NCBI RefSeq assembly: GCF_029207565.1
Contig: NZ_JANCMW010000015.1
Coordinates: forward strand, 1-64,000
Source of the DNA: Marinobacter iranensis
Lineage (GTDB): Bacteria; Pseudomonadota; Gammaproteobacteria; Pseudomonadales; Oleiphilaceae
Reading direction: 5' to 3'
DNA: 64,000 nt
This document shows, piece after piece, positions 45,568 to 55,627 of this stretch. Numbering within the stretch: the first letter of the stretch is position 1; every line of letters starts with the position of its first letter. A program made the translations under genes and the position numbers. The notes beneath the pieces were generated by a model, which was given only the letters and a program-made list of their open reading frames with translations, made no database searches and was not told where the DNA came from.

Positions 45568-46497
45568 ATGTGGTTTCGTAATGCCCGCGTATTCCGTTTT
45601 ACCAAGCCATTCGAGATAACCGCCGAAGCACTGGAAGAAAAGCTCCAGGCAGATGCCTTCAAGCCCTGTGGTCCCCAAGAAACCTCTCGCCAGGGCTGGG
45701 TATCGCCCATGGGCAAACACAGCGACCTGCTGGTTCACAGCGCCGGCGGGTACCACCTGATCGCCCTGCGCAAGGAAGAGAAGCTGCTGCCGGCATCGGT
45801 TATCAAGGAACTGGTGGACGAGAAGGCGGAAGTGATCGAGGCCGAACAACACCGTAAGGTGCGGCGCAAGGAAAAAGACGAACTGAAAGAAGAAGTGATG
45901 CTGGAGATGTTGCCCCGGGCCTTTTCCAAGAACCGTCGCTGTTACGCCTATCTGGCGCCTGCGGATGGCGTTCTGGTCGTTGATGCCGGCTCTTCCAAAC
46001 AGGCGGAAGACCTGGCCTCCACTCTTCGCAAGAGCCTGGGCTCCCTGCCCGTTCGCCCGCCCGCGGTGGAACAGGCGCCCACGTTTACCTTTACCGGCTG
46101 GCTGAACGAATCCATCGACCTGCCCGCAAGCATCGAGCTGGGCACCGAATGTGAGCTCAAAGATACCTCGGAAGACGGTGGTGTGGTGCGCTGCAAGGGC
46201 CTGGACCTTCAGGGCGATGAAATTCGCAGCCATCTGGATGCCGGCATGCAGGTGACCAAGTTGTCCGTCACCTGGGATGATAACCTTTCGTTCGTGGTGG
46301 ATGAGGAACTGGGCATCCGCCGCCTGAAATTCGGCGACACCCTGCAGGAAAAACTGGACGACGTGGATGCAGACGATGCCGCTGCCCGCTTCGACGCGGC
46401 CTTTTCACTGATGACGCTGGAACTGGCCAGGCTGATCCCCGGTCTTCTGGAAGCCCTGGGCGGGGAAGACCGCTCTGCCATTGTGGAAGAAGGCTGA
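45568..46497 (+). CDS. rdgC: Recombination-associated protein RdgC
   Basis: RdgC (309 aa) forms a DNA-encircling ring and moderates RecA-dependent recombination. The start MWFRNARVFRFTKPFE, the QGWVSPMGKHSD segment and the YHLIALRKEEKLLPASVI core are diagnostic. Length agrees with the family (about 300 aa). It converges with the Pat-type gene with a 10-bp gap. Confidence 0.95.
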   Translation: MWFRNARVFRFTKPFEITAEALEEKLQADAFKPCGPQETSRQGWVSPMGKHSDLLVHSAGGYHLIALRKEEKLLPASVIKELVDEKAEVIEAEQHRKVRRKEKDELKEEVMLEMLPRAFSKNRRCYAYLAPADGVLVVDAGSSKQAEDLASTLRKSLGSLPVRPPAVEQAPTFTFTGWLNESIDLPASIELGTECELKDTSEDGGVVRCKGLDLQGDEIRSHLDAGMQVTKLSVTWDDNLSFVVDEELGIRRLKFGDTLQEKLDDVDADDAAARFDAAFSLMTLELARLIPGLLEALGGEDRSAIVEEG

Positions 46498-46507
46498 TAC
46501 CCGGCAA

Positions 46508-49252
46508 TCAGTGGGACGTCTGCTCCAGGCGCTCCCGCTGCCAGTCTTTCTCCGGCTCGTTCAGCACCAGGGTAAGGTCCATGACCTCCTCTTCCGGGTT
46601 GTAATGGATCTCAAAACCCAGGTGCTCCGCAAGTTGCAGCATCGGGCGATTATCCGGTAATACATCGCCCACCATCTCCACTGTGCCCTTGGCACGGCAG
46701 TAATCAATCATCTTCTGCATCAGGGCCACACCCAATCCCTCGCCCTTCATCCTGTCGTGCACCATCACCGCAAACTCGCAGCGCAGGTTGTCGGCGTCTG
46801 TCCAGGTTCGCACCGTTCCCAGGGTTTCCTCGCCTTCGCCATCTTCCCTCGGTGCATTGGCGATAAAGACCATTTCACGGTCATAGTCGATCTGCACCAT
46901 CTGGGCCACGTCTTCACGGGAGAAGTGCTTGCGGTACTGGAAGAAGCGGTAACGGATGGATTCCGGTGACTGGAGCTCGTGGAACGCCCGGTGCGCCGGC
47001 TCGTCTTCCGCCAGTACCGGGCGGATAATCACCCGGCGCCCGGATTTCGGCAACACAATCCACTCTTCCAGCTCCCTGGGGTAGGGCTGGATGATAGGCC
47101 GTCCGGGCTTGTCTGCCAGATCAATCGCTACGTTCACCGCCACCGTGCCCTGATCGTTGAACAACAGCGGCGAGATTTCCAGCCCACGGATCTCCGGGAT
47201 ATCAATCACGATCTGGGACAGGGTGACCAGAGTTTCAGACACCGCACGGATGTCTTCCTCGGGTTTCAGGCTGTTTTCTTTCAACAGCTTGTACATATAG
47301 GTACGCCGCAACAGTTCCCGGGCCAGCACCATGTTCAGTGGGGGCAAGGCTATCTGGCGGTCTGTCATTACGTTGATATGTGCACCTGAAGCACCGCAGA
47401 CCACCAGCGGCCCGAACAGCTTGTCTCGAGTGATACCCACACTGAACTCAATACCCCCCACGTGTTGATAGGAGCGTTGAACGGCAAATCCGAGGAAACC
47501 ACTGTCAGGGTAATGCTTCTGGTATTCCTCCATCAGGAAACGGCAGGAGTCCATAATGGCCCCTTCGCTGTTCAGCTTCTGCACCGTGCCCTTGTACCGG
47601 CGCTGACCAGGACTGAGTTCAACCAGCGGGTGACAGGCTCGCTCATGAATAAGGGTAATGTCCACCGGCCGTCGCTCCACCGCAAACGCCTCCAGCACCT
47701 CTTCCACATCGTCGCAGTAGATAGTGTCCACGGTGCTAATGCCGTAGTCGCGAATCACATCCCGGGCTTCCCGGTTGGACAGGTGGTTTCGTCCATTACG
47801 AATGGCGCTGACCACCACCCGGCGGGTCTGTGTTCGGTCGGCCAGGTGGTCGGTAAACGATTCCGGCGTTTCCGTCAGCAGCCGCTGCACACGCTGGTGG
47901 CGCACATGCTGCATGAACGCCATCACCGCCTTTTCGGGGTTGAAGAACGAGGGCACGCCGGCTCGGTAGAACTCGTCGCGAGCATCCAGTACCGTGCTCT
48001 GTCCCAGCCAGCAGGTGAACACGTTCAAGCGTGTTCCTTTAGCTGCCTGCACCACGGCATCGGCAATCTGCAGGCTATCCTGGGTCAGGCTGGGCGCGTA
48101 CATCACCAGCACATTGGCCACTTCCGGGTCCCTGGCGAGAACCTTTATTGCCTGGGCGTAGCGCTCCGGCGAGGCATCGTAGCCGAGATCGATCGGGTTT
48201 TTACGTGTCCAGTACGGGGGCAGCAACTCCGCCAGGGAATCAATCGACTTGCCAGACAGTTCCGCCAGTTCCCCTCCCAGATAGGCCAACCGGTCCACCG
48301 CCAACACGCCGGGGCCAACACCGTTGGCCATAATCGCCAGGGTTTCCCGCCGCAACGGGCGCATTCGTGTCAGGGTTTCCAGGGCATCGAACATCTGCCC
48401 CAGCCCGTCCACACGCAGCACACCGGCACGCTGCAGCATGGCGTCGTATATCGGGTCGCTTCGGGTCAGTCCGGCAGGCAATTCGTGCGGAAACCATTCG
48501 GATTCCGGCACCCGGCCGCTTTTCACCGCAATCACCGGTTTGGTGCGTGAAGCCACCCGCACGGCGGACATGAAACGGCGCGGATTGGGAATATTCTCGA
48601 TGTGAAGCAGGATAGCGCGGGTCTGGCTGTCCTGGGCGAGATAGTCGATCAGGTCGTCGTGGTCGATATCCATGCCATCGCCCAGTGTCAGGAAATAGGA
48701 GAACCCCACCCCACGAGCAAACGCCCAATCAATCACCGAACTGGCGATGGTACCGGACTGGCCCACAAACGCGACCTTGCCGGGAATGGCCCCCATATGG
48801 GCGTAGGTGGCATTCAGGCTGCGAGCAGGCACCATCAGGCCAATCGTGTTGGGCCCAAGTACCCGGATACCGGTTTCCCGGGCGGCATCGCGGACCGAAT
48901 ACATCAACGGCTGGCCGGTTTTACTGTGACTCCGGGACATGCCCCCGGTCATCACAATCGCGGTTCGTACGCCGGCCTCCCCCAACCGTTTGATCATCTT
49001 CGGCACGGTGTCCGGGGGCGTACAGATAATCGCCAGGTCGGGGCTGAACCCCATGCGGGAGACTTTCTTGGCGCAAGGCACGCCGTGTACGTTGTCGTAA
49101 TCGTTCTGGTTAACCACCATCAACCGGCCAGGATAGCCACCGCCCAGCAGGTTCCGGAGCACCATGCCACCCAGGTTATCCGCCCGTTCCGAGGCGCCGA
49201 TAACCACTATGGAAGAGGGATTGAAAAGGCTTTCCAGATAACGGGTGCTCAA
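46508..49252 (-). CDS. Pat-type protein lysine acetyltransferase (ADP-forming acyl-CoA synthetase/GNAT fusion)
   Basis: This 914-aa fusion joins an ADP-forming acyl-CoA synthetase module (CoA-binding domain from residue 8, succinyl-CoA-ligase-like domain, ATP-grasp domain) to a C-terminal GNAT domain of about 160 aa with the acetyl-CoA loop HDRMKGEGLGVALM. In enteric Pat/PatZ this architecture acetylates and silences acetyl-CoA synthetase. The phosphohistidine motif of active synthetases (SHTGxLAG) is altered here (FPHELPAGLTR), as in regulatory Pat proteins. This makes a regulator more likely than a working ligase. Monocistronic. Confidence 0.87.
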   Translation of the reverse strand: MSTRYLESLFNPSSIVVIGASERADNLGGMVLRNLLGGGYPGRLMVVNQNDYDNVHGVPCAKKVSRMGFSPDLAIICTPPDTVPKMIKRLGEAGVRTAIVMTGGMSRSHSKTGQPLMYSVRDAARETGIRVLGPNTIGLMVPARSLNATYAHMGAIPGKVAFVGQSGTIASSVIDWAFARGVGFSYFLTLGDGMDIDHDDLIDYLAQDSQTRAILLHIENIPNPRRFMSAVRVASRTKPVIAVKSGRVPESEWFPHELPAGLTRSDPIYDAMLQRAGVLRVDGLGQMFDALETLTRMRPLRRETLAIMANGVGPGVLAVDRLAYLGGELAELSGKSIDSLAELLPPYWTRKNPIDLGYDASPERYAQAIKVLARDPEVANVLVMYAPSLTQDSLQIADAVVQAAKGTRLNVFTCWLGQSTVLDARDEFYRAGVPSFFNPEKAVMAFMQHVRHQRVQRLLTETPESFTDHLADRTQTRRVVVSAIRNGRNHLSNREARDVIRDYGISTVDTIYCDDVEEVLEAFAVERRPVDITLIHERACHPLVELSPGQRRYKGTVQKLNSEGAIMDSCRFLMEEYQKHYPDSGFLGFAVQRSYQHVGGIEFSVGITRDKLFGPLVVCGASGAHINVMTDRQIALPPLNMVLARELLRRTYMYKLLKENSLKPEEDIRAVSETLVTLSQIVIDIPEIRGLEISPLLFNDQGTVAVNVAIDLADKPGRPIIQPYPRELEEWIVLPKSGRRVIIRPVLAEDEPAHRAFHELQSPESIRYRFFQYRKHFSREDVAQMVQIDYDREMVFIANAPREDGEGEETLGTVRTWTDADNLRCEFAVMVHDRMKGEGLGVALMQKMIDYCRAKGTVEMVGDVLPDNRPMLQLAEHLGFEIHYNPEEEVMDLTLVLNEPEKDWQRERLEQTSH

Positions 49253-49423
49253 GCGTCGCTCCTTGCTGAGGTTGGACCGGGCGTATGTACACCTATCTTA
49301 GGCGCTTGTTTACCGATGTAAAACGGCTATCACCGCCATAAGACCAAAGAAACGCAGAAACACGTCAGTATCCCTGATAATATTGGGCAAAATACAAGCA
49401 CAACCAGAGCGTTCGGGACCAGC

Positions 49424-50350
49424 ATGACGACGGGATTCTTCTCTCACGACGACTGCATGAAACACGATATGGGGGCGGAGCATCCTGAGTCCCCGGAGCG
49501 GCTTGCAGCCATTACCAGTTACCTGGCCGACACTGGCCTGGCGCAGGACCTGGACTGGGTAAGGCCGGATGAAGCCACCCGGGACCAGTTGCTCACCGTT
49601 CACCCCGAGCGCTACCTGCACCAACTGGACCTGATGCAACCGACCAGGGGGCGCGTGTACACCGACCCTGACACCGCCATGATGCCGGATACCCTGAGGG
49701 CAGCACGCCTGGCCGCTGGCGCCAGCATCGAAGCGGTGGACATGGTGCTCTGCAGCCAGCTGACCAATGCCTTTGTCTGTGCCCGGCCACCGGGGCACCA
49801 CGCCGAACGCAGCAAGTCCATGGGCTTCTGCTTCTACAACAACATTGCCCTGGCCGCCATGCGGGCCCTGAATTTCCACCATCTGGAGCGGGTAGCCATC
49901 ATTGATTTCGATGTGCACCAGGGCAATGGCACCGTGGATATCGTGGGCGGCGATGAGCGTATCCTGATGTGCTCCAGTTTCCAGCACCCGTTCTACCCGC
50001 ACTCCCACGTACATCGGCAAGCCGAGAACATCATCAATACACCGATCCAGGCGGGTACACCAGCGAATGAGTACCGCAAAACAGTGGAGGCGGCCTGGCT
50101 GAAACGGCTGCAGGACTTCCGCCCCCAGTTGGTACTGGTTTCCGCCGGTTTTGACGGCCACCGGCTGGACCCGATGGCGGAACTGAACCTGGAAGTGGAA
50201 GACTATCGCTGGTTGACGGAAATGATCACCAGCGTGGCCAGAGACTCTGCCAACGACCGGGTAATCTCAACCCTTGAAGGCGGCTATCACCTCAGGGCGT
50301 TGGCCGAGAGTGTGAACGCCCACCTGGAAGTGCTCAGCGCGATCCGCTGA
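49424..50350 (+). CDS. Histone-deacetylase-family amidohydrolase
   Basis: This 308-aa zinc deacetylase-fold protein has RPPGHHAERSKSMGFCFYNN (with the tandem His) and the metal motif IDFDVHQGNGT, then AGFDGHRLDP and LEGGYHL near the end. Bacterial members include acetoin-utilisation-like proteins and acetylpolyamine amidohydrolases; the substrate is not readable. It is divergent from the Pat-type acetyltransferase gene across 171 bp, so an acetylation/deacetylation pairing is a tempting but unproven idea. Confidence 0.88.
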   Translation: MTTGFFSHDDCMKHDMGAEHPESPERLAAITSYLADTGLAQDLDWVRPDEATRDQLLTVHPERYLHQLDLMQPTRGRVYTDPDTAMMPDTLRAARLAAGASIEAVDMVLCSQLTNAFVCARPPGHHAERSKSMGFCFYNNIALAAMRALNFHHLERVAIIDFDVHQGNGTVDIVGGDERILMCSSFQHPFYPHSHVHRQAENIINTPIQAGTPANEYRKTVEAAWLKRLQDFRPQLVLVSAGFDGHRLDPMAELNLEVEDYRWLTEMITSVARDSANDRVISTLEGGYHLRALAESVNAHLEVLSAIR

Positions 50351-50367
50351 AGGCAACCGCTGGCACA

Positions 50368-51282
50368 TCAGGTGTTGGGCATTGCGGCATCGTAGCCGTT
50401 AGCCTGTTGCAGATCCGGCCGTTCACCTTCCCGCTGCAGGCGGATAGTGGTGCGCCGGTTGTCCGCCGGCTGGCGTGATACCGGGTACTGGTCCGCATGG
50501 GCCCGGACGGTCAGTATATCGGCATTGATGCCCTGACCGATCAGGTAATCCGCCACCACATTGGCTCGTTCCTCCGACAACGCCCGGTTGTCGATACGGC
50601 TGCCGCTGCTGTCGGTGTGCCCGTCCACGAAAACTCGCTCCACAGTGGAATCCGCCTGCACGTAAGTCACAATATTATCCAGAAACCGCATATCGGCTTC
50701 GGAAAGACTCGTGCTGCCTGAACTGAAAGGAATGCGGGAGCGCTTGATCTGATCGTAGTTGACCGGCAACAGCCCCGCCGTGCAGGTGCGATAGCCGGAA
50801 AACTGGCCGGCGAAGTTAATGTTGGAAACCTTCACCCGAACCGGACTGCCGTCATACCAGGACTCACGGGTGACCGTTGGATCCATCCCCTCCAGCAACC
50901 CCTGAACCAGTACCATAGCCTGGCGGGAGTCCAGTGACACCGGCCGCCGGCTGTCATTCACGTTCACCCGGCCCAGCGGACGGGGCGCAGTTCCCGGGCG
51001 CCACGACGGCGCCTCTACGATCAGCATCCCCTGGCCCGGCCGCATCAATGGCGTTTCCGATTCCAGGTAGAAAGACAGAGACTCCCCCGCTTTGTGCCGA
51101 AACACAGCACGTCCATAGCCCGGAACCTGGTGCACCAGGGTGCATTCGAACACGGATTCCGACAGATACCACTGGCTGTTTTCAATACCGGCACCATAGG
51201 TGGCAGCCTGTGCCGCCACAGGAGCGGCCATCAACGCACTGAAAGCGACTGCGCCACGAAGGAAGGCGGGGATTCGTGCCAT
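50368..51282 (-). CDS. motY: Flagellar sodium-motor protein MotY
   Basis: This 304-aa periplasmic protein has a signal peptide (cleaved near AAQA), an N-terminal MotY domain ([23 protein letters not shown] and onward) and a C-terminal OmpA-like peptidoglycan-binding domain (VDGHTDSSG...[10 protein letters not shown]). MotY forms the T-ring that holds stator units in polar flagella. Position next to pyrC and rnt matches Pseudomonas motY. No other flagellar genes are near. A 163-bp region separates it from divergent pyrC. Confidence 0.9.
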   Translation of the reverse strand: MARIPAFLRGAVAFSALMAAPVAAQAATYGAGIENSQWYLSESVFECTLVHQVPGYGRAVFRHKAGESLSFYLESETPLMRPGQGMLIVEAPSWRPGTAPRPLGRVNVNDSRRPVSLDSRQAMVLVQGLLEGMDPTVTRESWYDGSPVRVKVSNINFAGQFSGYRTCTAGLLPVNYDQIKRSRIPFSSGSTSLSEADMRFLDNIVTYVQADSTVERVFVDGHTDSSGSRIDNRALSEERANVVADYLIGQGINADILTVRAHADQYPVSRQPADNRRTTIRLQREGERPDLQQANGYDAAMPNT

Positions 51283-51445
51283 ACCATTAACCCGTCAAAG
51301 AAGATTCACTACCCTCGTAACGGCCGAAACAGGCCTTTCTTTAGGGCGCCGGCCAAAACAATCGCTAGCGGCTTCTGATATAATTCCGCCAGAATTTATC
51401 AGGGGCACCAGTACATCTGGCCCCGGTACACTCCGGAAATCGCAC

Positions 51446-52477
51446 ATGACCGAGCAGATCACCATTACCCGCCCCGACGACTGGCACCTCCATGTCCGGG
51501 ACGGCGACATTCTCAAAGACGTAGTGCCTGCCACGGCCCGCTGTTTTGGCAGGGCCATCATCATGCCCAACCTGGTGCCACCGGTGACCGACGCCGAGCA
51601 GGCCCTGGCCTACCAGCGCCGGATCCTGGCCGCTTCCGGTGACAGCGGGTTTGACCCCCTGATGACGCTGTACCTGACCGAAACCACCACACCGGAACAG
51701 ATCCGGGAGGCCAGGGCCGCAGGTGTGGTTGCCGCCAAATTGTACCCGGCCGGCGCCACCACCAACTCCGCATCCGGTGTGACCGATATCCGCAATATCT
51801 ATCCAGTGCTGGAGGCGATGAGTGACTGCGGCATGCTGCTGCTTGTCCACGGCGAGGTAACCGACCCGGAAATCGATATCTTTGACCGGGAGAAAGTGTT
51901 CCTGAAGCGGGTGCTGGCCCCAACCCTGGAAGCCTTCCCGGCGCTGAAGGTTGTCCTTGAGCACATCACCACGGCGGATTCCGCCGGGTTTGTGCGTGAC
52001 CACGATGGCGATAACCTGGGCGCCACCCTTACCCCCCAGCACCTGATGTACAACCGCAACCACATGCTGGTTGGCGGCATACGCCCCCACCTCTACTGCC
52101 TGCCGATCCTGAAGCGTAACCGGCACCAGCAGGCCCTGCGGGATGCCGTGGTCAGCGGAGACCGGCGTTTCTTCCTGGGCACCGACTCGGCACCGCACTC
52201 GAAAGACCGCAAGGAAACAGCCTGTGGTTGTGCCGGTTGCTATTCGGCGTACAGTGCCATATCACTGTACGCCGAGATCTTCGAAGACCTGGGCGTGCTG
52301 GACAAACTGGAAGCCTTTGCCAGCTTCAATGGCGCCGATTTTTATGGCCTGCCCAGAAACAGCGACACCATCACGCTGGTGAAAGAAACCTGGGAAATGC
52401 CCGGCGAACTGCCACTGGCTGACAGCACGATTGTACCGCTCAAGGCCGGCGAAAGCCTGAGATGGCGGCTTGCCTGA
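51446..52477 (+). CDS. pyrC: Dihydroorotase
   Basis: PyrC (343 aa) closes carbamoyl-aspartate to dihydroorotate in pyrimidine synthesis. Zinc ligands His14 and His16 lie in [10 protein letters not shown], the carboxylated Lys98 in [13 protein letters not shown], a His in LVHGEVTD and the catalytic Asp in [10 protein letters not shown]. This is the E. coli-type (class II) enzyme. The ATG at 51446 gives the standard length; the frame stays open upstream without family resemblance. Confidence 0.96.
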   Translation: MTEQITITRPDDWHLHVRDGDILKDVVPATARCFGRAIIMPNLVPPVTDAEQALAYQRRILAASGDSGFDPLMTLYLTETTTPEQIREARAAGVVAAKLYPAGATTNSASGVTDIRNIYPVLEAMSDCGMLLLVHGEVTDPEIDIFDREKVFLKRVLAPTLEAFPALKVVLEHITTADSAGFVRDHDGDNLGATLTPQHLMYNRNHMLVGGIRPHLYCLPILKRNRHQQALRDAVVSGDRRFFLGTDSAPHSKDRKETACGCAGCYSAYSAISLYAEIFEDLGVLDKLEAFASFNGADFYGLPRNSDTITLVKETWEMPGELPLADSTIVPLKAGESLRWRLA

Positions 52478-52543
52478 CAACCACTCTGAACAACTGTTCC
52501 TTTACCAGGCCTGCGACCCTGGCCAGACACCCCGGGAGTTTAA

Positions 52544-53200
52544 GTGACTGACGAAAATAAAGAACCGCATCCCATGTCCCGCCGTTTTCGCGGCTTCCTG
52601 CCGGTGGTGGTGGACGTGGAAACCGGCGGATTCAATCCTGAGAAGGATGCCCTGTTGGAAATCGCTGCGGTCATATTGACCATGGACGAAGACGGCTGGC
52701 TGAGGCGCTCCGAAACCCACCTGCAGCAGATTGACCCGTTTGAAGGCGCCAACCTGGAACAATCAGCCCTGGATTTTACCGGCATCGACCCCTGGAATCC
52801 GGAACGGGAAGCCGTTCCCGAGCGCGAAGGCCTGAGTGAAATTTTCGGGCCCATTCGCAAGGCAGTCAAAGAGCACGATTGCAAACGGGCGGTTCTGGTT
52901 GGTCACAATGCCACCTTCGACCACAATTTCGTGTTTGCGGCCGCCCTGCGCTCAGACATCCGCCGCAACCCGTTCCACCCGTTCTCCACCTTCGACACGG
53001 CAACCCTGGCAGGCCTGGCTTACGGCCACACCGTCCTGGCCCAGGCGTGCAAGCTGGCGGGCATTCCCTTCAGCAACAAGGAAGCGCATTCAGCAGCGTA
53101 TGACGCGGAGAAAACCGCCGACCTGTTCTGTGGCATCGTCAATCGCTGGCGGGAAATCGGTGGCTTTCCGCCACCGTCCATACCGGACATTGCTGAGTAA
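52544..53200 (+). CDS. rnt: Ribonuclease T
   Basis: RNase T (218 aa) is a DEDDh 3'-exonuclease that trims tRNA and other stable RNA ends. The four acidic residues and His are visible: VVDVETGGF, GHNATFDHNF and HSAAYDAEKTADLF. A GTG start at 52544 is preceded by GGGAG; an ATG 30 bp further in is an alternative. It follows pyrC by 66 bp, as in Pseudomonas, and ends at a bidirectional terminator. Confidence 0.94.
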   Translation: MTDENKEPHPMSRRFRGFLPVVVDVETGGFNPEKDALLEIAAVILTMDEDGWLRRSETHLQQIDPFEGANLEQSALDFTGIDPWNPEREAVPEREGLSEIFGPIRKAVKEHDCKRAVLVGHNATFDHNFVFAAALRSDIRRNPFHPFSTFDTATLAGLAYGHTVLAQACKLAGIPFSNKEAHSAAYDAEKTADLFCGIVNRWREIGGFPPPSIPDIAE

Positions 53201-53205
53201 CCCAC

Positions 53206-53236
53206 AAAAAACCCCGCTCCAAAGAACGGGGTTTTT
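53206..53236. terminator. Bidirectional intrinsic terminator between rnt and the acyl-CoA reductase gene
   Basis: AAAAAACCCCG (53206-53216) and CGGGGTTTTT (53227-53236) form a stem with a 10-nt loop. It is flanked by A and T runs, so it works for both convergent genes. It sits 5 bp after the rnt stop and 16 bp after the end of the reductase gene. Confidence 0.93.
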
Positions 53237-53252
53237 GTTTGCACCGGCATTT

Positions 53253-55238
53253 TTACCAGTAAATACCACGCATGATGGCAGCGAACGCTACCTGCTCTGA
53301 CGAGACCTTCGGCCTCTCCCGTGACCGGCTGCCAGCAGCTGACGGGGAGTCCGGGAACATACGGTAACCGGTGTTCATAACGATCTCGCCCATCTTCGGC
53401 GCCAGTGCCTGCAACACCTGGGCAAAAATGCCCAGTCGCGTGGCAATGCGCTTGGGCCGGTAGACAATGGCATCCACCACCATCTCGGCAGCTTCGTCCG
53501 GTGTCAGCGTGGGCACCGAGTCGTAGATCTTGGTAGGCGCAATCATTGGCGTCTTCACCAGCGGCATGTTGATGGTGGTGAAGGTCACATTGCGGTCCGA
53601 CCACTCCGCCGCCGCACAACGGCTGAAGGCATCCAGCGCGGACTTGGAAGCCACGTAGGCAGAGAACCGGGGCGCGTTGGTCAATACGCCAATGGACGAA
53701 ATATTCACCACGTGACCACGATTGCGCTCCAGCATGGCCGGTGCAAAGCCCATGATCAAACGCACGGAGCCAAAATAATTCAGCTGCATGGTGCGCTCGA
53801 AATCATGGAAGCGATCGAACGACAACGCCAGCGAACGGCGAATGGAACGGCCGGCGTTGTTGACCAGCACATCCACATGGCCATGGTTGTCGAGCACGGT
53901 TTTCACGAAGCGATCGGCATCTTCCATGTCGGCGAAGTCACACTGGTAGGCGTGAACATTGCCGCCACGAGCTTCCAGCTGGGCCGCCACTTCTTTCAGG
54001 CGCTCCTTCTTCCGTGCACCGATCACCAGAATGGCACCAGCATCCGCCAGTTTTTCAGCGGTCGCCAGACCGATGCCGGAAGTACCACCGGTAATCACAC
54101 ACACCTTGCCTTCCACTGTGCCCCGGAGGGTGCGATCCTTGAACAGGTCCGGGTCCAGATTGCGCTCCCAGTAGTCCCAGATCACTGCAGAGTAGCCCTC
54201 AAGGCGCGGCACTTCGATACCGGTGCCCTTCAGGACCCGCTCGGTTTCACGGGCATCAAACTTGGTGGGGTAATTGATGAACGACAGCACCGAGGGCGGA
54301 ATGCCCATATCGTCCAGCAACGCTGTTGTCAGGCGCTTGACCGGCGGCAGGTTCTTCAGGCTTTGGCGGATAAACGGCGGCACAAACCCGAACATCCGCG
54401 AGTCGATACGCATGGCCATGCGAGGCGCGTGGCCAGCCTCGGAGAAGATATTGAGAATCTCGCCCACTTTGTAGGGGTCGGAGTCCACCAGGTGGAAACA
54501 GTTACCGTCCTCACCTTCCAGGTGTGCGATGTGATCCATGGCGTTCACCACGAAATCCACCGGCACGATATTCAGGCGGCCACCCTCAACGCCAATGGTC
54601 GGAACCCACTGCGGCAGGGCATGGCGGATTTTCTGGATCATCTTGAAGAAATAATAGGGTCCGTCGACCTTGTCCATCTCACCGGTTTTCGAATGGCCGA
54701 TGACCATACCCGGGCGATAGATCCGGAACGGGATCTTGCAGCTCTGGCGAACCACCTTTTCCGACTCGTGCTTGGTTAGCAGGTACGGGTGGTCCAGCTT
54801 CTCTGCCTCTTCGAACATATCCTCGCGGAACGTGCCCTTGAACAGGCCAGCCGCGGCGATGGAAGAAACATGATGGAAACAACCGGCTTCCATGGCTGCG
54901 GCGGCGTCGACGGCACTATGAGTGCCCTCAATGTTGGTTGCCTGCTGGGACTTTTCGTCCGCCCCCATGTCATAAACCGCAGCAAGGTGGAAGAAATGAT
55001 CAATGTTACCCTTGAGCGATTTCATCGTCTTGGCGTCAATGCCCAGGTTTGGGCTGGTGAGGTCGCCGATCACTGCCTTTACCCGGGACTCGTCCGCTCC
55101 CCAGCGCTCCCGGAGGTGGTTCAGCTTGTCCTGTGATTGCTCGCGCACCAGCACATGCACTGTGCCGCCACGAGCCAGCAGTTTTTCAACGAGAAAACGG
55201 CCGATAAACCCGGTGCCACCCGTCAGAAAGTAATTCAT
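53253..55238 (-). CDS. Two-domain fatty acyl-CoA reductase (wax ester pathway, Maqu_2220 type)
   Basis: This protein (661 aa from the ATG at 55238) fuses two reductase domains. The N-terminal extended SDR/thioester-reductase-like domain has GGTGFIG (7-13), DHPYLLTKHESEK (YxxxK-type) and FRIYRPGMVIG. The C-terminal classical SDR domain has TGGTSGIGLATAEKL, NISSIGVLTNAP and YVASK. Both length and sequence match, from memory, the Marinobacter enzyme that reduces fatty acyl-CoA or aldehyde to fatty alcohol for wax esters. The in-frame TTG at 55265 is a weaker start. Monocistronic, with a terminator downstream and a duplicated palindrome upstream. Confidence 0.88.
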   Translation of the reverse strand: MNYFLTGGTGFIGRFLVEKLLARGGTVHVLVREQSQDKLNHLRERWGADESRVKAVIGDLTSPNLGIDAKTMKSLKGNIDHFFHLAAVYDMGADEKSQQATNIEGTHSAVDAAAAMEAGCFHHVSSIAAAGLFKGTFREDMFEEAEKLDHPYLLTKHESEKVVRQSCKIPFRIYRPGMVIGHSKTGEMDKVDGPYYFFKMIQKIRHALPQWVPTIGVEGGRLNIVPVDFVVNAMDHIAHLEGEDGNCFHLVDSDPYKVGEILNIFSEAGHAPRMAMRIDSRMFGFVPPFIRQSLKNLPPVKRLTTALLDDMGIPPSVLSFINYPTKFDARETERVLKGTGIEVPRLEGYSAVIWDYWERNLDPDLFKDRTLRGTVEGKVCVITGGTSGIGLATAEKLADAGAILVIGARKKERLKEVAAQLEARGGNVHAYQCDFADMEDADRFVKTVLDNHGHVDVLVNNAGRSIRRSLALSFDRFHDFERTMQLNYFGSVRLIMGFAPAMLERNRGHVVNISSIGVLTNAPRFSAYVASKSALDAFSRCAAAEWSDRNVTFTTINMPLVKTPMIAPTKIYDSVPTLTPDEAAEMVVDAIVYRPKRIATRLGIFAQVLQALAPKMGEIVMNTGYRMFPDSPSAAGSRSRERPKVSSEQVAFAAIMRGIYW

Positions 55239-55372
55239 TGATAGTCCACCCTGCTTGTTGCTCAATTGTTGTCTGTCCCTTTGTTGTCGACGGCCGCATT
55301 AGACCAAAGTCTTATACCGCCGCCGAACGCCGGCATTGTACTTAATTGCAACACTCATGTATCGAACTTTTT

Positions 55373-55421
55373 TAGAGCATTTACTCTGTAAGCCGTTGTT
55401 TTATTTAGAGTGTTTACTCTA
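55373..55421 (-). promoter_or_regulatory. Duplicated operator-like palindrome upstream of the acyl-CoA reductase gene
   Basis: Two related sites, TAGAGCATTTACTCTG (55373-55388) and TAGAGTGTTTACTCTA (55406-55421), lie 33 bp apart, close to three helical turns. The second is a perfect 6-bp palindrome around GTTT; the first is an imperfect copy. They lie 135-183 bp upstream of the reductase start codon and resemble TetR-type operators. A minus-strand TACAAT (near 55335-55340) could be the -10. The rest of 55239-55627 holds no gene. Confidence 0.55.
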
Positions 55422-55627
55422 GTCCGTGTCTGAAAAGCACGCCGGGGCCTGTTCGTTTAACCGGCACGCTGAAACTGAGACTAGCACAAGGTAGGCAGGC
55501 TGCCCGCAAATCCCTACCATTACCGGAAGGAAATGAAACCTGCCCGCGGCGGTGACATAATTGGAACCATCAACGGCAGTTTCTGTCTCTACACTCTCTA
55601 CATTTCCCGCACCCCGGAATCTGGAAC

